Assembly (NCBI RefSeq): GCF_011057975.1
Contig: NZ_CP049109.1
Location: 2,449,001-2,513,000 of the forward strand
Direction of reading: 5' to 3'
Source of the DNA: Sphingosinithalassobacter tenebrarum
Lineage (GTDB): Bacteria; Pseudomonadota; Alphaproteobacteria; Sphingomonadales; Sphingomonadaceae
DNA: 64,000 nucleotides
Below the pieces are notes generated by a model. That model was not told the origin of the DNA, did no database searches, and saw nothing but the letters and a program-made list of their open reading frames with translations. The position numbers and the translations under genes were made by a program. This document shows positions 30,821 to 42,702 of the stretch, one piece after another (position 1 is the first letter of the stretch; each line of letters opens with the position of its first letter).

Positions 30821-31465
30821 TCAGGCGTTGCGCCACCGCCACCAAAGCAGCGGCCGCGCGAGGATCAATCCGGCCAGAAATCCGCCGACATGCGCCGCGG
30901 CCGCAATCTGCATCCCCTCGCCCAGCAGCGCCCACCACATCAGCAGGTTGATCAGCGTCCAGCCGACGGCCAGCCAGAGGATATGGACGACGCTTGCGGG
31001 AATCGGCCCGATCGCGCGTACGCGCTTCGCGCCCGCTCTACGGTAATAAAGCGAATAGGCACCGACGATCGCTGAAGCAGCGCCGCTGGCGCCGACCATC
31101 GGGATCACTTCCATCGGCTCCATCGCCCATTGTGCGAAGGCAGAGGCATAGGCGCCGACGACATAGAGGATGATAAGGCCGGCGGGACCGACCACGCGCT
31201 CGCTTTCCTTGCCGGTGAACCCGAGCATCAGCATGTTCATGCCGAGATGGAAAACGCCTGCATGCAGGAAGGTGCAGCTGAGCGGCGTCAGCCACGCGGG
31301 AAGCGCGCTGAAGCCTTCGGGCAAATCCGCTCCGCTGAGCCTCGCGGGAATGAAGCCGCCATAGATCGCCGAATAGCCCGTCCGGTCGAGCGCCTGCACC
31401 AGCAGCGTGACCACGCTTGTGGCCACCACCAGCGCGGCAGTGGCCGAGCGGATTTGAAACGGCAT
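30821..31465 (-). CDS. Rhomboid family intramembrane serine protease
   Basis: 214 residues with six predicted transmembrane helices. The catalytic Ser is in VGASGAAS (GxSG) and the catalytic His in AAAHVGGFLAG; loop 1 has LTPLSCTFLHAGVFHLGMNM, the conserved helix-2 motif. It cuts transmembrane substrates inside the inner membrane; the substrate is unknown. It lies four bases after greA on the same strand and is probably cotranscribed with it and carAB. Confidence 0.92.
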   Translation of the reverse strand: MPFQIRSATAALVVATSVVTLLVQALDRTGYSAIYGGFIPARLSGADLPEGFSALPAWLTPLSCTFLHAGVFHLGMNMLMLGFTGKESERVVGPAGLIILYVVGAYASAFAQWAMEPMEVIPMVGASGAASAIVGAYSLYYRRAGAKRVRAIGPIPASVVHILWLAVGWTLINLLMWWALLGEGMQIAAAAHVGGFLAGLILARPLLWWRWRNA

Positions 31466-31469
31466 GGGA

Positions 31470-31946
31470 TCAGATGAATTCGATCTTGGACACCAGATAG
31501 TAGCGGTCGCCCGACGGCACCGTCACTTCGACTTCGTCGTCGACCTTGCGGCCGATCAGCGCGCGCCCGAGCGGCGAGCTGTAGCTGATGCGGCCGGTCT
31601 TTGCGTCCGCCTCAGTCTGGCCGACAATCTGGTACTTCACCGGCTTGTCGTCCTCGTCGAGCAGCGTCACGGTCGCGCCGAACACCACCTTGTCGCCCGA
31701 AAGCTCCTTGGGATCGATCACTTGCGCACGGCTCAGCTTGTCCTCGATATCGGCGATCGTCGCCTCTACCTGGCCCTGACGCTCCTTGGCGGCATGATAT
31801 TCGGCATTTTCCGAAAGATCACCATGCGCGCGCGCTTCCTCGATCGCGTCGACAATCAGCGGGCGTTCCGCCTTGAGCCGTTTGAGCTCCGCCGTCAGCT
31901 TTTCATGGCCCTCGGCCAGCATCGGCATCTTGTCGACAGTCGCCAT
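31470..31946 (-). CDS. greA: Transcription elongation factor GreA
   Basis: 158 residues: an N-terminal antiparallel coiled coil with the acidic tip [16 protein letters not shown], and a C-terminal FKBP-like domain ([39 protein letters not shown]). It rescues backtracked RNA polymerase by promoting transcript cleavage. Start ATG gives [10 protein letters not shown], the usual N terminus. Lies 83 bases downstream of carB. Confidence 0.97.
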   Translation of the reverse strand: MATVDKMPMLAEGHEKLTAELKRLKAERPLIVDAIEEARAHGDLSENAEYHAAKERQGQVEATIADIEDKLSRAQVIDPKELSGDKVVFGATVTLLDEDDKPVKYQIVGQTEADAKTGRISYSSPLGRALIGRKVDDEVEVTVPSGDRYYLVSKIEFI

Positions 31947-32029
31947 AAATCCGTCCTTCGTCTGGAGACGCCCCTCCACCAGCCGACCCCTCCCTGGAGC
32001 CGCCCGCACATCAACGCCGGTTGTGGGGA

Positions 32030-35365
<3,336 letters not shown>

Positions 35366-35815
35366 TTATTTCTTGAAACCTCGAAAAATCCACCGAAACA
35401 CGAGTCCAACAAGTGCCACAGCGAACGCAACCAATGCCGCGTACAAAATTGAAGAGCTTACGCCGCGCCACGAAGCACAGGAAAAGGTCTGAATGTTTCT
35501 GCTAATCGGCAGCGAATACTCGTCAGAGCTGTCGATGCCTTTGGCCTTCAACAGTCGTTCCCAAGCCGCAGCTTCGTCAACGACTTCCCCCAGCTTCCGT
35601 TGGCGCGGATCGGCGACCGTGCCAAAATATTTTGGGTTAGCGACCCAACTAGTCTCCTGTCTCGAGCCCGCCCGGATCGTCCCTGAAACGCAAGAAGCAC
35701 TTCCAACGCCATCGCCTTCGAGGTCTTGAGTAAAGAGGGCGACCGCTCCGGTGATAAGAATTAAAAGTGCCGCGCCGGCAATCCAAAGACGCCACCAGCC
35801 ACCGATACGGCTCAC
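35366..35815 (-). CDS. Unknown two-TM protein between carA and carB
   Basis: 149 residues. GTG start. One helix at residues 8-28 ([19 protein letters not shown]) and one at about 121-143 ([19 protein letters not shown]) enclose a soluble, probably periplasmic domain with two cysteines (SASCVSG, FSCASW) and [20 protein letters not shown]. Ends with a basic RGFKK. Base use is visibly less GC-rich than the car genes. The stop abuts the carB ATG and the start overlaps the stop of the carA fragment (GTGA), so it is embedded in the operon. Family not recognised. Confidence 0.65.
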   Translation of the reverse strand: MSRIGGWWRLWIAGAALLILITGAVALFTQDLEGDGVGSASCVSGTIRAGSRQETSWVANPKYFGTVADPRQRKLGEVVDEAAAWERLLKAKGIDSSDEYSLPISRNIQTFSCASWRGVSSSILYAALVAFAVALVGLVFRWIFRGFKK

Positions 35816-36027
35816 CGCAGCCCTCCCACAAACCGCTCGAACAGATAGAAGCTGTCCTGCGGCCCCGGACTCGCCTCGGGGTGATATTGAACGCTGAAAG
35901 CCTGACGGTCGGTCAGTTCAATCACGGCGTTCGAGCCGTGGAACAGTGAGACATGCGTTTCGCGCAAGCGGTCAAAGGCGAACCTATCGCTCACGCCCCA
36001 ACCAACGCCCCGAACTTCGCTTCCCAA
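35812..36027 (-). pseudogene. Duplicated C-terminal fragment of carA
   Basis: A 71-codon frame whose last 50 codons (35812-35964 with stop) repeat the C terminus of Car[36 protein letters not shown]. By eye 42 of 50 residues are the same, and the last four differ completely (GGLR against EMMQ). The first 21 codons are unrelated and overlap the end of the 126-residue gene. It keeps the HPE triad residues but lacks the rest of the amidotransferase, so it cannot be active alone. With the true carA end at 36368-36520 it forms a direct repeat, period 556 bases. Confidence 0.85.
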
Positions 36028-36371
36028 TATTCCGGCCCGTCCGCCTCCTGCACCAGCGGATCGTTCGCCTGCAGGTCCTTCAGCACCTCGCGATACTTGC
36101 CGTCCTGAAACTGGTGCATCGAACCGCCGAATTCGTTGGTCTTGGTCTCGAACGCGCCGCGCTCGATCAGCGTGTCGAGCAGTTGCTCGGCGGGCGCCTT
36201 GGCCTTGCCGCTCACCTTGCGGCCGAATTTGCGCGTCGCGACGGCGATCTTGTCCTCGATGACGAGGATCAGGTCGCCATGCGGATACCAGCGCGTCGCG
36301 ATGGTGAGGTCGTTCGCGCCGGTCGCCAGATAATAGGACAGCGCCGTCTGCTCGATTGCGTTCAGGCTCAT
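35991..36371 (-). CDS. Unknown 126-residue protein between the carA end and its copy
   Basis: Soluble protein: [78 protein letters not shown], and a C-terminal [13 protein letters not shown]. Mixed alpha/beta by appearance; no motif recognised. The start overlaps the carA stop (ATGA), so it is translationally coupled to carA. It lies between two direct copies of the carA 3' end, which suggests it came in with that duplication. Confidence 0.7.
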   Translation of the reverse strand: MSLNAIEQTALSYYLATGANDLTIATRWYPHGDLILVIEDKIAVATRKFGRKVSGKAKAPAEQLLDTLIERGAFETKTNEFGGSMHQFQDGKYREVLKDLQANDPLVQEADGPEYWEAKFGALVGA

Positions 36372-37660
36372 TGCATCATCTCCACGAATTTCTCGAACAG
36401 GTAGAAGCTGTCCTGCGGACCCGGACTGGCTTCGGGGTGATATTGGACGCTGAATGCCCGCCGGTCGGTCAGTTCGATCCCGGCATTCGAGCCGTCGAAC
36501 AGCGACACATGCGTTTCGCGCGCATTGGCGGGCAGGCTCTCGCGTGTCACCGCGAAGCCGTGGTTCATGCTGGTGATCTCGACCGCGCCGTCGCTGAGGC
36601 GCTTCACCGGATGATTGGCGCCGCGATGGCCCTGAAACATCTTGGTCGTCTGCGCGCCGACGGCGAGGCCGAGCAGCTGATGGCCGAGGCAGATGCCGAA
36701 CAAGGGCTTGCCGCTTTCGAGCATCTTGCGGATCACCGGCACGGCATATTCGCCCGTCGCGGCGGGATCGCCCGGGCCGTTCGACAGGAAGAATCCGTCG
36801 GGCTGCTGCGCCATCACTTCGTCGAACGTGGCGGTGGCGGGCAGCACGGTGACGCGCGCGCCGGCCTTTACGAGATTTCGGAAGATGTTGCGCTTCGACC
36901 CGAAATCCATCGCGACGACATGGGGCCTCTCGACGGGGCTCGAGACAGGCCTCTCGACATCGGTTATCGACAAGCTCGAACCTGCGCTCGAGACAAGCGG
37001 TTCTTCTTTTCCGTTGGGTTCGAGCAGCTTCGAGCCCTGTCGAGAAGCGTCCGTCGAGAACGTCGGCGCCTCGCTGTCATCATACCCGGCCCCAAGCCGC
37101 CACATGCCGCCCTGCCAGCCATAATGCGTCTCGCAGCTCACCACCTTGGCGAGGTCCATCCCCTCCAGCCCCGGCCATTCGCGCGCCATCTGGAGCAGCA
37201 GGTCGAGATCGAACTTGCCGTCCTTGCTGTGCGCGATCACGCCGTTGGGCGCGCCGCCTTCGCGGATACGCCGGGTGAGCGCGCGGGTGTCGATGCCCGA
37301 CAGGCCGATGCGTTCATGCGCCGCCATCCACGCGTCGAGCCGCTGCGCCGAGCGGAAATTGCTCGGCTCGGTCACGTCCTGCCGCACGATCATGCCCAGC
37401 GCATGGGGATCGTCCGCCTCGATATCCTCGGCATTGGTGCCGACATTGCCGATATGCGGGAAAGTGAAGGTGATGATCTGCCCGGCATAGCTCGGGTCGG
37501 TCATCACTTCCTGATAGCCGGTCATCGCGGTGTTGAAGCAGACTTCGCCGACCGCCTGGCCCTCGGCGCCGAAACCGCGCCCCCAGATCACGTCCCCCGA
37601 TGCCAGTACCAATACCCCCGTCGCTCCTTCGGGCATGGGCATGCGTTTGGCATCGGCCAT
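36368..37660 (-). CDS. carA: Carbamoyl-phosphate synthase small subunit with in-frame palindromic insert
   Basis: 430 residues, against about 382-396 for most CarA. The N-terminal domain ([30 protein letters not shown]) and the class-I glutamine amidotransferase domain (LSNGPGDP, nucleophile Cys in [11 protein letters not shown], His/Glu in YHPEASPGP) are complete. Between them, residues about 200-244 ([20 protein letters not shown] onward) are encoded by a palindromic repeat and have no counterpart in the family. The insert falls in the interdomain linker just before [13 protein letters not shown]. CarA releases ammonia from glutamine for CarB. Start at [12 protein letters not shown]. Confidence 0.95.
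   Translation of the reverse strand: MADAKRMPMPEGATGVLVLASGDVIWGRGFGAEGQAVGEVCFNTAMTGYQEVMTDPSYAGQIITFTFPHIGNVGTNAEDIEADDPHALGMIVRQDVTEPSNFRSAQRLDAWMAAHERIGLSGIDTRALTRRIREGGAPNGVIAHSKDGKFDLDLLLQMAREWPGLEGMDLAKVVSCETHYGWQGGMWRLGAGYDDSEAPTFSTDASRQGSKLLEPNGKEEPLVSSAGSSLSITDVERPVSSPVERPHVVAMDFGSKRNIFRNLVKAGARVTVLPATATFDEVMAQQPDGFFLSNGPGDPAATGEYAVPVIRKMLESGKPLFGICLGHQLLGLAVGAQTTKMFQGHRGANHPVKRLSDGAVEITSMNHGFAVTRESLPANARETHVSLFDGSNAGIELTDRRAFSVQYHPEASPGPQDSFYLFEKFVEMMQ
36929..37063. repeat. Palindromic repeat, family A, copy 2, inserted inside carA
   Basis: 135 bases, exactly 45 codons, made of the same two half-units as at 7270-7385: one containing CAAGCTCGAACCTGCGCTCG and the other TTCGAGCAGCTTCGAGCCC with AGAAGCGTCCGTCGAGAAC. 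The order is reversed here, with CCGTTGGG and AAGCGG now in the centre. It adds no stop codon to the carA frame, and the translated text FSTDASR(Q/P)GSKLLEPNG also appears when copy 1 is read in the same orientation. Confidence 0.88.
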
Positions 37661-37813
37661 CGTGGCGGGCACTCCTTCGGGGGTTGTTCGCAATGTCGCT
37701 AAGGGCCGTCCGCTAGACCCCCGCCCCGTGCGCGTCAACTGCCTCTCGCAACTGCTCGCATCATTCGTCCGGGCTCGCTATCAGCAGCGCAAACCCGACT
37801 CACGAGAGACACC

Positions 37814-38266
37814 ATGATCCGAGATGATATCAAAGCCGCCCAGATTGCCGCGATGAAGGCAGGCGACAAGGAAAGCCGTGCCACGATCGGCCTGATCCAG
37901 AGCGCGATCAAGAATCGCGACATCGAAATGCGTGGCACCGACGTGACCGACGACAACGCGCTGGTGATCGACGTGCTTCAGAAAATGGTGAAGCAGCGCC
38001 GCGAATCGATCGATATGTACCGCAAGGGCGGCCGCGAGGAACTCGCCGCCGCCGAGGAGGCCGAAGTCGCCGTGATCGAACGCTTCCTCCCCGCGCAGAT
38101 GAGCGAGGAGGAAACGCGCAACGCGATCGAGGTCATCAAGATCGAAACCGGCGCCAGCGGCATGAAGGACATGGGCAAGGTGATGGCCGAGCTGAAAAGC
38201 CGCCACGGCGCCGAGCTCGACATGAGCAAGGCGAGCGGGCTGGTGAAGGCGGCGCTGGCGGGGTGA
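37814..38266 (+). CDS. GatB/YqeY domain protein
   Basis: 150 residues, YqeY family: IRDDIKAAQIAAMKAGDKES, IGLIQSAIKNRDIE, QRRESIDMYRKGGREEL, VIERFLPAQMSEEE and GKVMAELKSRHG. It resembles the tail domain of GatB, a tRNA amidotransferase subunit, and is thought to bind tRNA. It is the normal upstream neighbour of dnaG-rpoD. Divergent from carA across a 153-base spacer that must hold both promoters. Its stop overlaps the GTG of the DUF559 gene. Confidence 0.9.
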   Translation: MIRDDIKAAQIAAMKAGDKESRATIGLIQSAIKNRDIEMRGTDVTDDNALVIDVLQKMVKQRRESIDMYRKGGREELAAAEEAEVAVIERFLPAQMSEEETRNAIEVIKIETGASGMKDMGKVMAELKSRHGAELDMSKASGLVKAALAG

Positions 38267-38715
38267 GCGATAGCGGTGCCTCGACTCCTCTCCCCTCCCG
38301 CTTGCGGGAGGGGTCGGGGGTGGGCACTGTCGAAGGCATCGACCGGCCGACAAAGACGGCACGCAAACTCCGCAATCGAGCTACACCCGCCGAACGGATG
38401 TTGTGGCGCCGCCTGAACGGTCGCAAACTCGGTGTCCGTTTCAACCGTCAGATGCCAGTTGGCCCCTTCGTCTGCGATTTCATGTGCCGCTCGGAAATGC
38501 TGATCGTCGAATTGGATGGCCATAGTCACGATGTTCGAACCGAGGCGGATGATCTTCGCCAGCGCTTCATCGAGTCGCGCGGATTTCGCGTCTTGCGGTT
38601 CTCGAATGCTGAAGTGCTTGGAAATGTCGACGGCGTGATCGAAGGCATCGCTTTTGCCCTGAAGAAGGGCCCACCCCCAGCCCCTCCCGCAAGCGGGAGG
38701 GGAGAAGACACATGA
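38263..38715 (+). CDS. DUF559 (Vsr-like endonuclease domain) protein flanked by inverted repeats
   Basis: 150 residues. The core (about 28-135) is DUF559, a PD-(D/E)XK/Vsr-like nuclease fold: ATPAERMLWRRLNGRKLGVR, VCDFMCRSEMLIVELDGHSH with Asp, Glu and Asp in the expected places, then RGFRVLRFSNAEV. Residues 9-21 (PLPSRLREGSGVG) and 137-148 (PPPAPPASGRGE) are read through the inverted repeats on each side. The start overlaps the yqeY stop (GTGA) and the stop overlaps the dnaG start (ATGA). Presumed DNA nuclease, target unknown. Confidence 0.82.
   Translation: MSDSGASTPLPSRLREGSGVGTVEGIDRPTKTARKLRNRATPAERMLWRRLNGRKLGVRFNRQMPVGPFVCDFMCRSEMLIVELDGHSHDVRTEADDLRQRFIESRGFRVLRFSNAEVLGNVDGVIEGIAFALKKGPPPAPPASGRGEDT
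38292..38702. mobile_element. DUF559 cassette bounded by palindromic inverted repeats (family B)
   Basis: Each end is itself a palindrome: CCCCTCCCGC with GCGGGAGGGG around a 2-base centre, at 38292-38313 and 38681-38702. Beyond it, towards the inside, about 14 more bases match in inverted orientation (TCGGGGGTGGG on the left, complement of CCCACCCCCAG on the right). The total inverted repeat is about 36 bases. The 411-base unit contains almost exactly the DUF559 gene. Whether it moves is inference from the structure. Confidence 0.65.
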
Positions 38716-40574
38716 GCCTCTCCCCCCAATTCCTCGACGAGCTGCGCAATCGCACCACGCTGTCCGCGCTGATCGGCAAGACCGTGAAGCTCCAGCGCGC
38801 GGGCAAGGAATTCCGCGCCTGCTGCCCGTTCCACAACGAAAAAAGCCCCAGCTTTTACGTCAACGACGACAAGGCGTTCTACCACTGCTTCGGCTGTGGC
38901 GCGCATGGCGATGCGATTCGCTGGATGACCGATCAGCGCGGCCTGCCCTTCATCGACGCAGTGAAGGAACTCGCCGCCGCAGCGGGCATGGAGATGCCGG
39001 CACAGGACAAGCGCCAGGCCGAGCGCGACATGCGCGCCAAAGGGCTGCGCGAGGCAATGGAAGATGCGAAAGCCTGGTTCGCCGAGCAGTTGCACGGGCT
39101 CGAAGGTGCGCAGGCACGCGCGATGCTCGAACGGCGCGGAATCAGTGCCGAAACGGCGCGCGCCTTCGGCATGGGCTTCGCTCCCGATTCGCGCACCAAG
39201 CTGCGCCAGGCGCTCGCCGAATATGGCGACGCGATGCTGGTCGAGGCGGGGTTGCTGATCGCAGTCGAGGGCAAGGAGCCCTATGACCGGTTTCGCGGCC
39301 GCTTGATGATCCCGATCGGGGACGTGCGCGGGCGGACAATCGCGTTCGGCGGCCGGATTATCGGCGACGGCGAGCCCAAATATCTCAACTCCCCCGAAAC
39401 CCCGCTGTTCGACAAGGGGCGCAATCTCTTCAACCTTGATCGCGCACAAGCCGCCGCGCGCAAGACCGACCGGGTGATCGCGGTCGAAGGCTATATGGAC
39501 GTGATCGCGCTCGCGCAGGCCGGGTTCGCCGAGGCCGTCGCCCCGCTCGGCACGGCGATGACCGAGCATCAGCTAGAGCGGCTGTGGCGGATGGCGGACG
39601 TGCCCCTGCTCTGCTTCGATGGCGACGCGGCAGGACAGAAAGCCGCGATCCGCGCCGCCCACCGCGCGCTGCCTTTGCTCCAGCCGGGGCGCAGCCTCGC
39701 CTTCGTCACTTTGCCCGACGGGCAGGACCCCGACGATCTGGTGCGCGGCGCCGGCTCAGCCGCGTTCGAAGCGCTGCTCGGCAAGGCGCAGCCGCTCGCC
39801 CAGCGGCTATGGGAACATGAGGTCGCCGCCGAACCGCTCGACACCCCCGAACGGCGCGCGGGGCTGCGCCGCCGGCTCACCGAACTGGCGCAGGGCATCG
39901 GCGATCCGATGGTGCGCGACGAATATGCCTCCGAGTTCCGGCGACGGTTCGAGGAAATGTTCGCCCGCCCCGCCCGGCAGTTTCAGCAGCGCGGCTATGA
40001 CGGCCCGCGCGGCGGCAAGCGCGGCAACTGGAAGCCCCCGCCCCGACCGGTCGGCACCAAGGCGCGCGGGGTTCATGCCTCGGGCCTCGATCCGATGCTG
40101 GCGCGCGCCGTGCTGGCCGGGCTCATCCGTCATCCGGCGGAGATTGCGCGACACATGGAAGTGCTCGGATCGCTGCGCATCGGCAACGGCGCGCTCGAAC
40201 GATTGTTCGCCGCCGTAATCGATGTCGCACTGGAAGCACGGCAGCTTGATAGCGACCGCATCCTCACCATATTGGAACAGTCCGGTTTCGATACGGTCGC
40301 GAGCGAGCTTCTGAGAGCTGACACCCTGCCCTTCTCCTTCACCCGCAAGACGACGGATGAGGCAAGGGCTCGTGCGGACCTCAACGAAGCGATCGCGGTG
40401 ATGGTGGCTCGGCCGGCGGTGGAGGCGGCAATCGCCGAGGCCACGGCATTGGTGAATGTCGACGAGACTGGAGAAGCGTTCGCCCGGCAAGTGGCGCTTT
40501 TGCGGCAGCGGCAGGAACTTCAGGCCCGGCTCGCGAATCTGATACTTGCGGACGAAGAAGATTTCGACGATTAG
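38712..40574 (+). CDS. dnaG: DNA primase
   Basis: 620 residues. CHC2-type zinc finger (ACCPFHNEKSPSFYV, HCFGCGAHGDAI), RNA polymerase-like core with TOPRIM motifs (VIAVEGYMDVIAL and LCFDGDAAGQKAA), then a C-terminal helicase-binding domain. Makes primers at the replication fork with DnaB. A Gly/Arg-rich linker (QRGYDGPRGGKRGNWKPPPR) joins core and tail. Translation start overlaps the DUF559 stop; the usual family start MSLSPQFLDELRNRT is kept. Confidence 0.97.
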   Translation: MSLSPQFLDELRNRTTLSALIGKTVKLQRAGKEFRACCPFHNEKSPSFYVNDDKAFYHCFGCGAHGDAIRWMTDQRGLPFIDAVKELAAAAGMEMPAQDKRQAERDMRAKGLREAMEDAKAWFAEQLHGLEGAQARAMLERRGISAETARAFGMGFAPDSRTKLRQALAEYGDAMLVEAGLLIAVEGKEPYDRFRGRLMIPIGDVRGRTIAFGGRIIGDGEPKYLNSPETPLFDKGRNLFNLDRAQAAARKTDRVIAVEGYMDVIALAQAGFAEAVAPLGTAMTEHQLERLWRMADVPLLCFDGDAAGQKAAIRAAHRALPLLQPGRSLAFVTLPDGQDPDDLVRGAGSAAFEALLGKAQPLAQRLWEHEVAAEPLDTPERRAGLRRRLTELAQGIGDPMVRDEYASEFRRRFEEMFARPARQFQQRGYDGPRGGKRGNWKPPPRPVGTKARGVHASGLDPMLARAVLAGLIRHPAEIARHMEVLGSLRIGNGALERLFAAVIDVALEARQLDSDRILTILEQSGFDTVASELLRADTLPFSFTRKTTDEARARADLNEAIAVMVARPAVEAAIAEATALVNVDETGEAFARQVALLRQRQELQARLANLILADEEDFDD

Positions 40575-40616
40575 GGCGGTGTAAAATAAGCGCCGTCACC
40601 AACTTGAGGGTTATTG

Positions 40617-42650
40617 ATGGCGAAGGCGAATATGGCGGATGCGTCCGAAAATGCGGAAACGGGCGACGCGCCGCTGATCGATCTCAATGAAGGCTCGATC
40701 AAGAAGCTCATCGCGCGCGCCAAGAAGCGCGGCTACATCACCGTGGACCAGCTCAACGAGATGCTGCCGCAGGACCAGATGTCCAGCGAGCAGATCGAGG
40801 ACGTGATGGCGACGCTCAACGACATGGGTATCAATGTCGTCGAGAATGAGGACGCCGGCGAAGACGCCGAGCCCGAGGACGACACGCCCGAGGAGGTCGA
40901 TGTCAGCGCGGGCCAGGAAGGCCAGGCGCCTCCGGTCGAAACCAAGAAGAAGGAAACGGTCGACCGCACCGATGATCCGGTGCGCATGTACCTGCGCGAA
41001 ATGGGCGCGGTCGAGCTGCTCAGCCGCGAAGGCGAGATCGCCATCGCCAAGCGTATCGAGGCCGGTCGCGACACCATGATCCTCGGCCTGTGCGAATCGC
41101 CGATCACCTTCAACGCGATCATCGACTGGTCGAACGCACTCAATGAAGGCGAAATGCAGCTGCGCGAGATTCTCGATCTCGACGCGATGCTTTCGAAGGA
41201 CCCCGCCCCGGAAAGCCTGTCGGACGACGATGACGGCGATGATTCGGGCGAGATTTCCGAAAAGACCGCCGGCCCCTCCTACAAGGAGGAAGAGGAACCC
41301 GAGGAGGAATCGGCCGACGACGAAGAGGATTCGATGACCGAGCGCCGCGCCCAGCGGCCGTCGGACGACGATGAGGAAGACAATACGCTGAGCCTCGCGC
41401 AGATGGAGGAGACTCTCAAGCCGCAGGCGCTCGAGAAGTTCGCCAACATCACCTCGATCTACAAGAAATTTTCGGCGATGCAGGCCAGGCGGCTCGACGC
41501 GATGGCGGCGGGCGGCGAGCTTTCGGCCGCCGACGAGCGCAAATATCAGAAGCTGCGCGAGGACCTGACCGCCGAAGTCGAAAGCGTCCAGTTCCACCAG
41601 GCCAAGATCGAATATCTCGTCGATCAGCTTTACAGCTTCAACCGGCGCCTCACTGCACTGGGCGGCCAGATGCTGCGCCTTGCCGAGCGCCACAAGGTGA
41701 AGCGCAAGGATTTCCTCGAAAGCTATATGGGCAACGAGCTCGACGAGAGCTGGCTCGACACGGTCAGGAGCCTCGACAAAAAATGGGCTGCTTTCGCTGA
41801 AAACGAATCCGGCGCGGTCGATCGCATCCGCAACGAAGTCGCCGAAATCTCGCAGCAGACCGGCATGGCGCTCGACGAATTCCGCCGCATCGTGAACATG
41901 GTGCAGAAGGGCGAGCGCGAGGCACGTATCGCGAAGAAGGAAATGGTCGAGGCCAATCTCCGCCTCGTTATCTCGATCGCCAAGAAATACACCAATCGCG
42001 GGCTGCAGTTCCTCGACCTCATCCAGGAAGGCAATATCGGCCTGATGAAGGCGGTCGATAAGTTCGAATATCGCCGCGGCTACAAGTTCAGCACCTATGC
42101 GACCTGGTGGATCCGTCAGGCTATCACGCGTTCGATCGCCGATCAGGCGCGCACCATCCGTATCCCGGTGCACATGATCGAAACGATCAACAAGCTGGTG
42201 CGTACCAGCCGCCAGTTCCTCCACGAGCAGGGCCGCGAGCCCACGCCCGAGGAAATGGCCGAACGGCTTTCGATGCCGCTCGAAAAGGTGCGCAAGGTGA
42301 TGAAGATCGCCAAGGAGCCGATCTCTCTCGAAACGCCGATCGGCGACGAGGAGGATTCGCATCTGGGCGATTTCATCGAGGACAAGAACGCGATCATCCC
42401 GGTCGATGCCGCGATCCAGTCGAACCTCAAGGAAACGGTGACGCGGGTGCTCGCCAGCCTCACTCCGCGCGAGGAACGCGTGCTGCGCATGCGCTTCGGC
42501 ATCGGCATGAATACCGATCACACGCTCGAGGAAGTGGGCCAGCAGTTCAGCGTGACGCGCGAACGTATCCGTCAGATCGAGGCGAAGGCGCTGCGCAAGC
42601 TCAAGCACCCGAGCCGCAGCCGCAAGATGCGGTCGTTCCTCGACCAGTAA
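40617..42650 (+). CDS. rpoD: RNA polymerase sigma factor RpoD (sigma-70)
   Basis: 677 residues. Region 1.1 at the N terminus, 1.2 ([20 protein letters not shown]), a non-conserved region with long acidic runs (about 200-265), region 2 ([40 protein letters not shown]), region 3 and region 4 ([40 protein letters not shown]). Main housekeeping sigma factor. The ATG three bases after an alternative TTG is preferred, with GAGGG upstream. Follows dnaG in the usual macromolecular synthesis order. Confidence 0.97.
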   Translation: MAKANMADASENAETGDAPLIDLNEGSIKKLIARAKKRGYITVDQLNEMLPQDQMSSEQIEDVMATLNDMGINVVENEDAGEDAEPEDDTPEEVDVSAGQEGQAPPVETKKKETVDRTDDPVRMYLREMGAVELLSREGEIAIAKRIEAGRDTMILGLCESPITFNAIIDWSNALNEGEMQLREILDLDAMLSKDPAPESLSDDDDGDDSGEISEKTAGPSYKEEEEPEEESADDEEDSMTERRAQRPSDDDEEDNTLSLAQMEETLKPQALEKFANITSIYKKFSAMQARRLDAMAAGGELSAADERKYQKLREDLTAEVESVQFHQAKIEYLVDQLYSFNRRLTALGGQMLRLAERHKVKRKDFLESYMGNELDESWLDTVRSLDKKWAAFAENESGAVDRIRNEVAEISQQTGMALDEFRRIVNMVQKGEREARIAKKEMVEANLRLVISIAKKYTNRGLQFLDLIQEGNIGLMKAVDKFEYRRGYKFSTYATWWIRQAITRSIADQARTIRIPVHMIETINKLVRTSRQFLHEQGREPTPEEMAERLSMPLEKVRKVMKIAKEPISLETPIGDEEDSHLGDFIEDKNAIIPVDAAIQSNLKETVTRVLASLTPREERVLRMRFGIGMNTDHTLEEVGQQFSVTRERIRQIEAKALRKLKHPSRSRKMRSFLDQ

Positions 42651-42672
42651 CGACGCTGAAATAGAGCATTCA

Positions 42673-42700
42673 GGGGTCGCCCGTCGGGCGGCCCCTTTTT
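42673..42700 (+). terminator. Rho-independent terminator of rpoD
   Basis: GGGGTCGCCC, a 3-base loop (GTC) and GGGCGGCCCC (one mismatched pair), immediately followed by TTTTT; located 22 bases after the rpoD stop and just before the convergent ABC permease stop. Confidence 0.85.
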
Positions 42701-42702
42701 CG

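Noticed and set aside
35366..36371. Genes between carA and carB as a toxin-antitoxin pair
   Set aside because: No recognisable toxin or antitoxin motif; kept only as an unknown insertion.
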